Positions 35,654 through 44,743 of a stretch of 58,450 nt of DNA are shown one piece after another. The DNA is taken from the NCBI GenBank assembly GCA_964577275.1, contig CAZNYR010000010.1, positions 1-58,450 of the forward strand. The letters are read 5' to 3'. A program made the position numbers and the translations under genes. The notes under the pieces are model-generated. The model did not search any database. It saw only the letters and a program-made list of their open reading frames with translations, and was not told where the DNA came from. Origin of the DNA: UBA2561 sp964577275 (GTDB taxonomy: Bacteria > Bacteroidota > Bacteroidia > Cytophagales > Thermoflexibacteraceae). The stretch's first letter is position 1; every line of letters begins with the position of its first letter.

Positions 35654-38401
35654 TTAAAAGGTAAAATTATAGGTAAGCGTTGGAATCGGGGTCGCAAAAA
35701 CCTTCATACGATACCCATTTACTGCGCCATCTTCGACCCGAAAAAATATCGAATAAATGTTATCTCGTCCCAAGACATTATAAACCGAAAGACTCCAGAA
35801 AGATTGTGCTAACTTCTTGATTTTGTGTGTTCCATCCAAATTAATTCCGACATCCATCCGAAAATAATCAGGAATTCGATACGCATTACGGTCAGAATAG
35901 GCGATGCTTTCCGAGTTCTTATAAATCCATTTTCCTGTCGGGTAAGTGGTCGGTACGCCTGTGGCATAAACCACATTCATTGACATGGTTAATCGTCTGG
36001 TAAATTTGTAATTTGTTACGGCATTCAGATAGTGCGGTTTGTCATATCCTGTCGGGAAAAACTCGCCTCGATTGATGACTTCTTCGGCAAAATTTCCGTC
36101 TAATTGAATGAATGAACGTGAATAAGTATAGTTGAGCCAGCCCGTAAACCAACCCGAAGATTTCTTGGCAGATAGCTCCAAACCATAAGATTTACCATTG
36201 CCCTGCAAAATATCGGTTTCGACCGCTCGATTAAAAATCAAATCCGCCCCGACCTTAAAATCTAATAAACTTTGTATCTTTTTATAATACAATTCTGCCG
36301 AAGCCTCAAATGGTTTATTGCCTTGCGTATTTTTGTAATAGCCCAAAGAAAATTGGTCGCCAATTTGGGGTTTGATGTGGGCGTTTGATATGCGCCACAT
36401 ATCGGTTGGTCCGACCGAAACCGAGTTGGATAATAAATGAATATTCTGTCGTGTTCGGTTGTAACTTGCTTTTAATGAGCTAGTTTGGTTGAGCGAATAC
36501 CTTGACGAGAGCCGTATTTCTGCTCCGTGATACGTCTGGATTTTTTCGCCTTTGCCGTATGTTGTTGTGCTGATAATCGAATTTTCACTTCTGGGTAAAT
36601 TGGGGTCGTAAGCATTGACCAGCCCTTCGCCAAAGGCACTAAAAATCGAGTAACGCACCCCCGATTCTATCGAAAATTTATCGTTGGGCGTGTATAAAAC
36701 CGAAAAATAAGGCGCAATTTCATGGCTTTGCTCTGTAATAATTGTTTCGCCGGCTACCAAAGATGATTCCGTGGGGGCTTTCACGCCCGGATTTATCTGA
36801 AAATATTTGAATTGCGTCCCGAATTTATAATTTAATTTTTCGTTGGGCATATAATCTACTTTGGCAGTAACGTGGCGTTCTTTGACAAAATAATTGATGT
36901 GAAATGCCTGACTCTGAAGTACATCGTAGCCGATTTCATAAGTATAATTGCTCAAACCAGCTTGCAAAGTGGTCTGTAATTTTTCGTTAAAAATGTGCTT
37001 CCAATTGAAGCTCAATAGTTGATTGGTATATTCAAAATTGGTGTACGATAATAAAGTATCAGACGATAACTGAAAACCATCAAAACTATAATATGCCGTT
37101 ACCGAAAGGTCGTCTTTTTGGTCAATTTGATGTTGAATTTTGGCAAAAATATCATAAAAACGAGCCTGATTATTTTTGAGAGGTGAATTTTTGATTTGCT
37201 TCAAAACGTAATCCGAATAGGTGGCGCGTCCGCCAAGCATCACCGAAGTTTTGCCCTTAACTATCGGAGTTTCAAGCATTAAGTTAGAAGTTACGGGACT
37301 GATTCCGCCTGTTGCCGAAAATTTTTCGGCGTTTGGGCGTTTGGTTTGGACATCAAAAATGGCAGAAAGCCGCCCGCCATATTCGGCAGGAATGGCACTT
37401 TTGTATAAATCCATTCCCGAAAGCGATGCGGCATTAAAAATAGAAAAAAAGCCAAAAAAATGATTTGCGTTATAAATTGTTGAACCATCCAATAAAAACA
37501 AATTTTGGTCGGCTTTGCCGCCTCGCACATTAATTCCTGCCGCCCCTTCGCCCAAAAACTGCACGCCCGCTGTGGTGGTCGAAACTTTAATAATGTCTTT
37601 TTCGCCCAAAATGGCAGGCATTACTTTGAGGTTTTCAAGGTTAATTTTTGCCACTCCCATACTGACGCTGCTGATGTTTTCATCACGCTCGGCATTAATC
37701 GTAACGGACTCTAATTCCATCACTTCCGAAGCCAGCGATACATCCAAACGTCCATCAGAATACAGCATAATTCTGCGGCGAGTATTTTTCATATTGACCG
37801 ATTCGATGAACAAATCGTGTCTTCCGCTCGGAATCGTCAAAGAGAAAAACCCTTCGAGATTCGTACTTGTCCCCACCAATGGATTTCGGATAAAAATATT
37901 GATGCCAGATGCAGGTTTGCCCGTACCTTGTTCGGTAATATAGCCCGCTAAGGTTACATCATCGCCTTGTTGATAACGCTTTCGATTCCCTATTTTCATG
38001 AGTTGATTTTCGAGATTATCTACCGTTGCATTTTCTTGCAGAAAAGTTACTTCCTCCTCTACAAATTCTGTGGCATGAGGGTCTAAAAGTTGTAAAATGG
38101 CTGGTTTTGTGATAATTATCGCATTATTTAACAAAAAAACTTGATTTTTATCAATATAAAATGATAACGTAGTATTTTTGAGTATTTGTGTCAGATAATC
38201 AGATAATTGTTGATTTTCTTGTGCAATTTTAGGTACAAAAACTGAATCAATCCAATGCTGATGATAATAAAAATGATACGAAGTATTAGACTCAATTTCG
38301 TGGATGACTTCCGAAACCGCAACCGAATCTTGTGTATTTTGGGTTTGCCCGCTTATCCAATTTGAGGCAATAAATAAAAGGAAAAACAGTATTTTTTTCA
38401 T
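35654..38401 (-). CDS. TonB-dependent receptor with STN and carboxypeptidase-like regulatory domains
   Basis: A 915-residue outer-membrane receptor. After the signal peptide (1-18) an STN (secretin/TonB N-terminal) domain lies at about 28-92 (ISDYLTQILKNT-like LSDYLTQILKNTTLSFYI). A CarboxypepD_reg-like domain follows (about 148-230, GYITEQGTGKPASGINIFI and TNLEGFFSLTIPSG). The plug (about 255-365) has INVRGGKADQNLFLLDGS and YGGRLSAIFDV. The 22-strand barrel runs to the terminal aromatic (LTYNFTF). STN domains usually signal to a FecR-type anti-sigma factor, but none is adjacent. The first base of its ATG overlaps the stop of the upstream gene (ATGA), showing translational coupling. Substrate unknown. 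Confidence 0.93.
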   Translation of the reverse strand: MKKILFFLLFIASNWISGQTQNTQDSVAVSEVIHEIESNTSYHFYYHQHWIDSVFVPKIAQENQQLSDYLTQILKNTTLSFYIDKNQVFLLNNAIIITKPAILQLLDPHATEFVEEEVTFLQENATVDNLENQLMKIGNRKRYQQGDDVTLAGYITEQGTGKPASGINIFIRNPLVGTSTNLEGFFSLTIPSGRHDLFIESVNMKNTRRRIMLYSDGRLDVSLASEVMELESVTINAERDENISSVSMGVAKINLENLKVMPAILGEKDIIKVSTTTAGVQFLGEGAAGINVRGGKADQNLFLLDGSTIYNANHFFGFFSIFNAASLSGMDLYKSAIPAEYGGRLSAIFDVQTKRPNAEKFSATGGISPVTSNLMLETPIVKGKTSVMLGGRATYSDYVLKQIKNSPLKNNQARFYDIFAKIQHQIDQKDDLSVTAYYSFDGFQLSSDTLLSYTNFEYTNQLLSFNWKHIFNEKLQTTLQAGLSNYTYEIGYDVLQSQAFHINYFVKERHVTAKVDYMPNEKLNYKFGTQFKYFQINPGVKAPTESSLVAGETIITEQSHEIAPYFSVLYTPNDKFSIESGVRYSIFSAFGEGLVNAYDPNLPRSENSIISTTTYGKGEKIQTYHGAEIRLSSRYSLNQTSSLKASYNRTRQNIHLLSNSVSVGPTDMWRISNAHIKPQIGDQFSLGYYKNTQGNKPFEASAELYYKKIQSLLDFKVGADLIFNRAVETDILQGNGKSYGLELSAKKSSGWFTGWLNYTYSRSFIQLDGNFAEEVINRGEFFPTGYDKPHYLNAVTNYKFTRRLTMSMNVVYATGVPTTYPTGKWIYKNSESIAYSDRNAYRIPDYFRMDVGINLDGTHKIKKLAQSFWSLSVYNVLGRDNIYSIFFRVEDGAVNGYRMKVFATPIPTLTYNFTF

Positions 38402-39114
38402 GAATTGATGAAGTTATTAGCACAATATTTTACAATTTTTAGGATTCCAATTTCGGTCTTGGATTCGTAATAATCTAAGCTCGAACGCATAAAATTTTTA
38501 AGGCTTTTTTTGTGTGCAGGAAATAGCTGATAAAACTGTTTTTTGTGATTTATTTTGGTCATTTTTCCATCATAAATCAACCATAATTGGTCTTTATTTT
38601 GGTATTCATATTGCCCTGACCGAATCATTTTTTCTTTTTTCCTTTTGGATAAGAGCTTGATTTTAGGGTGATTAAACAAAACTTCATAAAATTGATGTCC
38701 CGCCACAGAGTCGGGTAAATTGATAAAATCTTTGGCATACACCGAGAAGGCAGTAATCAATTTCGGATTTGGTTTCAGGGCTTTGTATAACCAGGGATAC
38801 TGCCCTAAATTTTTGACCAAAATAATATCCTCAAATGTGTTATATAATAAATCAATATTTTCATGTTTAAAGCCATCAATATGCAATGTTCCTTTTGCCC
38901 AATCCATGCTTTGATAAAATTGATGATTGGTTGAGGTTTGTCCTTTAATCGGAAAATATGTTCCTTGTTGTGCGATGCTGTTTTCGGCTTCGATGAGCAG
39001 GTTATACCACGCATCAATATTTTCATCTAAATTCAAGTTTTTGGCTTGAGATTGGGCGTATCCGACAGATGAAAGAAAAAAGATAAAAACTAATAAATTA
39101 ATAAATTTTGGCAT
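38398..39114 (-). CDS. Secreted protein of unknown function heading the TonB/DUF4249 operon
   Basis: A 238-residue protein started at the ATG at 39114, giving a clean signal peptide (MPKFINLLVFIFFLSSVGYA, then QSQ). An in-frame ATG at 39162 would add a poor 16-residue extension and leave almost no leader after the -7 box at 39174-39181. The mature part is Lys- and Tyr-rich with no known motif. Its stop overlaps the receptor start by 4 bases (ATGA), so it is the first gene of a five-gene minus-strand operon. I do not recognise the family. Confidence 0.75.
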   Translation of the reverse strand: MPKFINLLVFIFFLSSVGYAQSQAKNLNLDENIDAWYNLLIEAENSIAQQGTYFPIKGQTSTNHQFYQSMDWAKGTLHIDGFKHENIDLLYNTFEDIILVKNLGQYPWLYKALKPNPKLITAFSVYAKDFINLPDSVAGHQFYEVLFNHPKIKLLSKRKKEKMIRSGQYEYQNKDQLWLIYDGKMTKINHKKQFYQLFPAHKKSLKNFMRSSLDYYESKTEIGILKIVKYCANNFINS

Positions 39115-39173
39115 AAAAAGTTGATTTAAATTAGATAACAAGTGCAATATAGTGTAAAACAACTATTCTTTGT

Positions 39174-39181
39174 CAAACCTA
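39174..39181 (-). promoter_or_regulatory. Putative -7 box of the TonB/DUF4249 operon
   Basis: Minus-strand TAGGTTTG matches TAnnTTTG exactly, 60 bases upstream of the ATG at 39114. No well-placed -33 TTG is seen. Confidence 0.4.
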
Positions 39182-39312
39182 ATTCAAAAAAAGCACAAAG
39201 AACGGAAGATTGGTTAAATTGTTACTGAGATTATATCAGATGGCATGAGGGCGTTAATTTTGATATAATCCATTGGTTATCAAGTGTATATGTTATTTTA
39301 AGGTTTGTAAAA

Positions 39313-40491
39313 TCATGAAATAATACCATCATCTCGGAGGCGTTGGATTTGTGATTCATCAAAGCCTAAGTTTTTCAGAATCTGGTCAGTATGTTCACTT
39401 TTTTGGGGTGCTGGCAGTCCCATATCATGTAAGATTCCACCATATTCAAGCGGAATTTTAGGGATTTTTCCTGAAATATCATCAATAATTGGCAATTCTT
39501 CGAGAAATCCATTTTCGTTGAGGTGTTCATCTTCAATCAAATCTTCGGGCTGATTGACGGGAGCAAACGGAATATTAGCCTCCAAACATTTTTGGCTGAT
39601 TTGGTCGGCATCGAGTCCGAGCATCATGGTTTCGAGTTCGGGCATGAGTTGTTTGCGGTTTTTGATGCGGGAATTATTGGACTTAAAGGCGGGATTATGG
39701 AGCAAATCTGACCGCTCAAATGCTTGGCAAAACCTTTTCCAGTGTCTTTCGCTGATGATGCCGATGAAGATTTGTTTGTCGTCCTGTGTATCAAAATAAC
39801 GATAAACTGACCATGCGGGTACTCGAACGGACATGGGAACAATGGGTTTTTGTTCGATGGCAGCATACGCCAAATGTTGTCCCATAAAAAATGTAACGGT
39901 TTCAAAAAGAGAACTTTTCACGAATTTTCCTTTGCCAGTTTGTTGGCGTTCGAGGAGGGCTTGTAAAATCCCGATATAGCCAAACATTCCGCTCGTAATG
40001 TCAATGACCGAAGTCCCGACCCGAAGGGGTTTATTGGGCAGCCCCGTCATATATGCGAGTCCGCCCATCATTTGTACGACCTCATCCATGGCGTGTCGAT
40101 TTTCGTATTTGCCTTTCATAAATCCTTTGAGCGAACAATAAATGAGTTTGGGATTAATTTTAGAAAGTCTTTCGTAGTGCATGCCGAGCCTTTCCATGGT
40201 GTGAGGCGCAAAATTTTCGACCAGAATATCGGCATCCGCAACCAGTTGCAAGGCAATATTTTGTCCTTCTTCGGACTTCAGGTCGAGTGTTAGGCTTTTT
40301 TTATTTCGATTAAAAAACGGAAAATACGAACTGCCAAATCCTTTTAATTTACGAGTGGGATTGCCTTGTGGCGGTTCGATGAGTGTTACATCTGCTCCAT
40401 GTGAGGCGAGTAAAAGTCCACAAGCGGGACCCATGACGGCGTGTGTAAACTCAATGACTTTCAGACCGTCTAACGGGAAACGGTTTTCCAT
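39313..40491 (-). CDS. Class III CoA-transferase (CaiB/BaiF family)
   Basis: A 392-residue enzyme that should move CoA between carboxylic acids (formyl-CoA:oxalate-, carnitine- or succinyl-CoA-dependent types). The N-terminus GLKVIEFTHAVMGPACGLLLASHGADV and the LIEPPQGNPTR loop are family hallmarks. NKKSLTLDLKSEEGQNIALQL (about 64-84) and ADILVENFAPHTMERLG (about 87-103) follow. The catalytic Asp is expected in RHAMDEVVQMMGGLAYMTG (about residue 134). Length fits. The substrate cannot be predicted: it is a stand-alone gene with no acyl-CoA genes nearby. Confidence 0.93.
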   Translation of the reverse strand: MENRFPLDGLKVIEFTHAVMGPACGLLLASHGADVTLIEPPQGNPTRKLKGFGSSYFPFFNRNKKSLTLDLKSEEGQNIALQLVADADILVENFAPHTMERLGMHYERLSKINPKLIYCSLKGFMKGKYENRHAMDEVVQMMGGLAYMTGLPNKPLRVGTSVIDITSGMFGYIGILQALLERQQTGKGKFVKSSLFETVTFFMGQHLAYAAIEQKPIVPMSVRVPAWSVYRYFDTQDDKQIFIGIISERHWKRFCQAFERSDLLHNPAFKSNNSRIKNRKQLMPELETMMLGLDADQISQKCLEANIPFAPVNQPEDLIEDEHLNENGFLEELPIIDDISGKIPKIPLEYGGILHDMGLPAPQKSEHTDQILKNLGFDESQIQRLRDDGIIS

Positions 40492-40735
40492 AATTTTTTA
40501 AGATATTTTGAGGAGCTGCTTTATCAAACTTGGATTCTAAATCCCTGATAATTAGTTTGTGATGTAATTTTGTTTGGTGTATTCAAAATGACATTTGACA
40601 AATTGATAATTGATAACACAGCTCCATCGTATTCGTATTTTTTGTCTAAAATTACAATTTCAATACAAAGCTATGGGTTATGTGCTATGAAGTGGAGAAA
40701 TTTTGGAAAAACAAGCAATTTTATTGTAAAAATGG

Positions 40736-40759
40736 GTTGTTCGTGAAGACACGAACAAC
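40736..40759. repeat. Perfect 10-bp palindrome with GTTCGTG...CACGAAC arms
   Basis: GTTGTTCGTG (40736-40745) pairs perfectly with CACGAACAAC (40750-40759) around AAGA. It is a fourth palindrome type and the only copy in this window. A run of nine As follows on the plus strand, so it is not a plus-strand terminator; no minus-strand transcript is expected here. Confidence 0.7.
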
Positions 40760-40957
40760 GGCAAAAAAAAATTCGGAGAAAGTGTCATAAGTGTTGTTTT
40801 TGTATGCCAAACTCAATAAACATTTTGGATACTAAAATTCCGTATGCCCTTGGCGCAGGGAATTTTTTTATCGCTTTTTTTATCTCAAAATCGTCATCTA
40901 TTGGTAAAAATCTTGAAAAAAATCCCATTTTCAAGCCCTCAAACCGAGCGTTGTGCG

Positions 40958-40965
40958 TAACTTTG
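40958..40965 (+). promoter_or_regulatory. Putative -7 box of the subtilase gene
   Basis: TAACTTTG matches the TAnnTTTG consensus exactly, 69 bases before the chosen ATG at 41035. A -33 TTG is not obvious. Confidence 0.4.
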
Positions 40966-41034
40966 AGGCAATTTTATGCTAATTCAGTCCTTCGTTGAAT
41001 GCTGAAAATCTGTTATTTACCAAAAATCTCAACA

Positions 41035-42681
41035 ATGAAAATGAAAAAACATACCTACATGACGTTCCTATTAATTTTTGGAATGTCGGTAACTTATGCA
41101 CAAAATAATATCCACCTGATTTATTTCAAAGACAAAGCCAATTCGCCCTTTTCGCTGACAAATCCAGCCGAATTTTTGACCGAAAAAGCCCTTGAACGCC
41201 GTCAGAAACAAAATATTGCGCTCCAAATCCGTGATTTGCCCGTCAATCCTGATAATGTAGAAAAAGTCCGAGAAACTGGCGCAAAAATTTTGTATCCCAC
41301 ACGCTGGCTTAATGGCTTACTCATTGAAACAGACCAAGTTACGCTTGCCCAAATTCAAAAGTTAGACTGCATCCAACAGACCGAAAAACTCTCCAAAGCC
41401 CTTGACATTACGCCCCAACCCGAACGAGAAATCCAAGCCCGAAATCCCAAAGTTTTGACAAAGGCTCGCCTCGAAGCCGAAGACTATGGCGAATCGCTCG
41501 CACAAATCCAACTTTTGGAAATGGATAAAATGCACCAAGCGGGGTTTCATGGCGAAGGAATGACCATTGCCATTATGGATAATGGTTTTCAGAATGTGGA
41601 CATTAATCCCGCCTTTGAACATTTGACTATTCTGGGAACTTATGATTTTGTCGGACAACAAGAAAATGTATTCAGTGGAGGAGTACACGGCGTGAATTGT
41701 CTTTCGGTAATGGGCGCATACAAGCCCGCCGAAATGATTGGCGGAGCGTATGCCGCTTCGTATTATCTATTTGAAACTGAGAACAATAACCTCGAAACGC
41801 GTTCCGAAGAAGCCTTCTGGTTGATTGCTGCTGAACGTGCCGATAGTTTGGGTGTAGATATTATTTCGACTTCCTTAGGATATTATACATTTGATGACCC
41901 CAGCACCAATTATTTGCCTTCGGATACGGACGGAAATACCTCTTTAATTACTCGTGCGGCGGATATGGCGGTCGGAACGGGCATGATTGTCGTTACCAGC
42001 GCAGGCAACGAAGGACAAACCGCATGGGGAACGATTACTTTTCCGGCTGATGGCGATTCGGTCTTGGCGGTTGGTTCGGTAGATGCCGAAGGAAACTATT
42101 ATTTGGGGTCCTCGCCCGGCTATTCGGCGGATGGAAGAGTCAAGCCCGATGTAGCGGCGGTCGGTTTCCAAGCCTTAGTGATGAATGCCAGCGGATTTAC
42201 CAGCCGAAAAACAGGAACTTCCTTTGCTTGTCCGGCTGTGGCGGCGTTGGCGGCGGGCGTTTGGCAATCACAACCCAACCTCACGGCATTGGAAATCATG
42301 GCGTTAATCCAAAAATCGGGGTCGCAATATCGCTCGCCTAATTCTCAAATTGGTTACGGAATCCCCTCTTTTGAACGGACGCAAAGCCTCGTTTTAGGAA
42401 CAGATGATACGGAATTAACACAAAATGACCAAGAAATTACCATTTATCCCAATCCCACACACAATGCGATTTATTTAAGTTTTGGTAATTTTTATTGGCA
42501 CAAAGAAGTCAAATTAATTCTGCGAAACGCAAAAGGACAGGAAATTTATGTGCAAACACGCAAAATTGACGAAAAACGCCTCAAAATCGAATTGCCTTCG
42601 GATAAATTTTCGGCTGGAATGTATTTTTTGAATGCTCAAGTCGCCAACTTTATCAAAATTTGTCGTATCATTAAGCAATAA
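41035..42681 (+). CDS. Secreted subtilisin-like serine protease (S8) with T9SS sorting domain
   Basis: A 548-residue protease started at the ATG at 41035, where the signal peptide begins (MKMKKHTYMTFLLIFGMSVTYA); an ATG at 40999 would precede it with 12 extra residues. A propeptide-like segment runs to about 150. The catalytic triad is Asp about 181 (AIMDNGFQ), His about 218 (GGVHGVNCLS) and Ser about 394 (GTSFACPAVAAL); the oxyanion Asn is in VVTSAGNEG. The C-terminus is a type IX secretion domain (TIYPNPTHN, then GMYFLNA), so it is exported across the outer membrane and probably anchored or released. It is divergent from the CoA-transferase gene. Confidence 0.95.
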   Translation: MKMKKHTYMTFLLIFGMSVTYAQNNIHLIYFKDKANSPFSLTNPAEFLTEKALERRQKQNIALQIRDLPVNPDNVEKVRETGAKILYPTRWLNGLLIETDQVTLAQIQKLDCIQQTEKLSKALDITPQPEREIQARNPKVLTKARLEAEDYGESLAQIQLLEMDKMHQAGFHGEGMTIAIMDNGFQNVDINPAFEHLTILGTYDFVGQQENVFSGGVHGVNCLSVMGAYKPAEMIGGAYAASYYLFETENNNLETRSEEAFWLIAAERADSLGVDIISTSLGYYTFDDPSTNYLPSDTDGNTSLITRAADMAVGTGMIVVTSAGNEGQTAWGTITFPADGDSVLAVGSVDAEGNYYLGSSPGYSADGRVKPDVAAVGFQALVMNASGFTSRKTGTSFACPAVAALAAGVWQSQPNLTALEIMALIQKSGSQYRSPNSQIGYGIPSFERTQSLVLGTDDTELTQNDQEITIYPNPTHNAIYLSFGNFYWHKEVKLILRNAKGQEIYVQTRKIDEKRLKIELPSDKFSAGMYFLNAQVANFIKICRIIKQ

Positions 42682-42841
42682 ATCGGTTCATACAATGGTG
42701 TAATTCAAGGAATTACCTCGATTTGTATGGAATGAAAAAGCCACAATTTATGGGTACGAAAACCCACAATTTTAATCTTGAGTCGAGTAGGAAGGATATA
42801 ATTTTTAAACCTGTTTTTTTTAAAACCAAACAACCCCTGAC

Positions 42842-44692
42842 ATGAAAAAAATTTCAATCGTATTTCTTTGTCTTCTTTTCATCAGTTCATTATCAGCACA
42901 AAGCATCGAAAAGGTACGTCCATTAAATTGGTGGATAGGCATGAAAAATCCTAAACTACAAATCATGGTTTACGGCAAAAATATAGGCAAAAGTCAAGTC
43001 AGTTTAGACTACCAAGGCGTAACGCTCGAAAGTGCAGTGCAGGTCGAAAACCCGAACTATCTATTTGTAAATCTGCATATTAGCCCCGAAGCAAAGGCTG
43101 GTAAAATGCCTCTAAAATTTACGATGTTTGCCAAAAAAAAATCACAAACCCTGACGTATGAATACGAATTGCTCGAACGCAAATCGCAAACCAACCGCAT
43201 CTTGGGTTTTGATAGTTCAGACCTCATTTATCTGGTCATGCCAGACCGTTTTGCCAACGGAAATCCTGACAATGACAACACCGAAGACACCTCCGAAAAA
43301 GCCAATCGACAAGATAAAAATGGACGGCATGGCGGTGATTTACAGGGAGTTATAGACCATATTGCGTATTTCAAAAGCACTGGAATTACGACACTTTGGC
43401 TCAATCCTGTATTGGAAAATGACCGTCCACATCATTCGTATCACGGATATGCGGCAACGGATTTGTACACGGTTGATTCCCGATTTGGAGGAAATGAAAA
43501 ATATCTCGAACTCATCGAAAAGTTACATGAAAATGGGCTGAAAATTATTATGGATATGGTCAATAACCATATTTCGGAGTTGCATTGGACAATAACCGAT
43601 AAACCCATGAAAAATTGGGTCAATCATCCCGAAAAATACGTGCAGACCAATTATCGGGCAGCGGTCGTGGGCGACCCGTATGCCGCCAAAAAAGATACCG
43701 ATGTGATGGTCAATGGATGGTTTGTCAAAGAAATGGCTGACCTCAATCAAAAAAATCCATTCGTAGCTAACTACCTGATTCAGAATAATATATGGTGGAT
43801 TGAATACGCAGGAATTGACGGGATTCGGATGGATACGTATGTCTATCCTGATAAAGATTTTAGCAATGATTGGGTGCGTGCGATTATGTCTGAATATCCA
43901 CAATTTAACATTGTAGGCGAAGTTTGGGCAACCGTCATTGGGAATGAAGCCTACTGGCAAAATCGTGCCAATCGTGATGGCTATACCTCTGTTTTACCGA
44001 GTGTTACAGATTTCCCTTTTTATTATGCGGTGCGAGATGCCCTCCGAAAAGACGAACAATTTGGCTGGTCATCGGGACTTGCTCGGATGTACTATATGCT
44101 CTCGCAAGACCATCTTTATACCGACCCCAACAATAATGTTACTTTTTTGGATAATCACGATGACGGACGATTTTATAATTTGGTCAGTAAACGATATTCG
44201 GCTTACGAATTAGGCATCACTTTCTTGCTGACTACCAGGGGAATACCGCAAATTTATTATGGTACGGAAATTCTTTTTGATGGAAACGGATACGATGGAC
44301 ATGGCTTTATTCGAGAGGATTTTTTGGGTGGCTGGGAAGGCGATACCGAAAATGCGTTCACAGGAAAATTAGCCGATGAACCCAAAAAAGCGCAAGCCTT
44401 TTTTCAGAAATTAGCGAACTGGCGCAAAACAGCGACTGCCGTTACTTCGGGAAAATTAACGCATTTTGTCCCCGAAAATAACGTGTATGTGTATTTCAGA
44501 TATACTGAAAATCAGATGGTTATGGTTATTTTGCATGATGGCGACCAAGCGCAAACGCTCAAAACTGAACGATTTGATGAATTTTTGAAAAAATATACTT
44601 CGGCAACCAATATTTTGACCGATGAAATGCTTTCGGATTTATCAGAAATCAAACTGAAACCGCATTCGAGTATGGTTTTGGAATTGAAATAA
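42842..44692 (+). CDS. SusA-like neopullulanase / cyclomaltodextrinase (GH13)
   Basis: A 616-residue secreted enzyme with a signal peptide (1-19). The N-terminal beta-domain (about 22-115, starting EKVRPLNWWIGMKNPKLQIM) is the cyclomaltodextrinase N domain that places it with Bacteroides SusA. The GH13 barrel has DMVNNHIS (region I), nucleophile Asp about 331 (GIRMDTYVYPD), acid/base Glu about 360 (IVGEVWA) and Asp about 440 (FLDNHDDGRF). A small C-terminal beta-domain follows (about 530-616). It should cut pullulan and maltodextrins in the periplasm. No SusC, SusD or SusR is next to it. A hairpin terminator follows. Confidence 0.92.
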   Translation: MKKISIVFLCLLFISSLSAQSIEKVRPLNWWIGMKNPKLQIMVYGKNIGKSQVSLDYQGVTLESAVQVENPNYLFVNLHISPEAKAGKMPLKFTMFAKKKSQTLTYEYELLERKSQTNRILGFDSSDLIYLVMPDRFANGNPDNDNTEDTSEKANRQDKNGRHGGDLQGVIDHIAYFKSTGITTLWLNPVLENDRPHHSYHGYAATDLYTVDSRFGGNEKYLELIEKLHENGLKIIMDMVNNHISELHWTITDKPMKNWVNHPEKYVQTNYRAAVVGDPYAAKKDTDVMVNGWFVKEMADLNQKNPFVANYLIQNNIWWIEYAGIDGIRMDTYVYPDKDFSNDWVRAIMSEYPQFNIVGEVWATVIGNEAYWQNRANRDGYTSVLPSVTDFPFYYAVRDALRKDEQFGWSSGLARMYYMLSQDHLYTDPNNNVTFLDNHDDGRFYNLVSKRYSAYELGITFLLTTRGIPQIYYGTEILFDGNGYDGHGFIREDFLGGWEGDTENAFTGKLADEPKKAQAFFQKLANWRKTATAVTSGKLTHFVPENNVYVYFRYTENQMVMVILHDGDQAQTLKTERFDEFLKKYTSATNILTDEMLSDLSEIKLKPHSSMVLELK

Positions 44693-44713
44693 AATGTTAA
44701 ATTTTGAAATTTC

Positions 44714-44743
44714 AACCTTCATGGTACTCATGCCATGAAGGTT
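44714..44743. terminator. Hairpin between convergent susA-like and TPR genes (AACCTTCATGG family)
   Basis: AACCTTCATGG (44714-44724) pairs perfectly with CCATGAAGGTT (44733-44743), an 11-bp stem with an 8-base loop. It fills the 50-base gap between two convergent genes and probably terminates both, though the T-run is poor. The arms resemble those at 18521-18555. Confidence 0.6.

Larger units (their letters stand above)
40492..41034. other. Divergent intergenic region between CoA-transferase and subtilase genes
   Basis: About 540 bases without a convincing gene. A 64-codon frame at 40804-40998 lacks any feature and overlaps the promoter box of the subtilase. The region contains a perfect 10-bp hairpin (40736-40759), a minus-strand TAGCTTTG box at 40666-40673 (possible -7 of the CoA-transferase, without a -33 partner) and a plus-strand TAACTTTG box at 40958-40965. 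Confidence 0.55.

Noticed and set aside
40804..40998. 64-codon frame upstream of the subtilase
   Set aside because: No signal, domain or plausible composition; it overlaps an exact -7 promoter box at 40958-40965.
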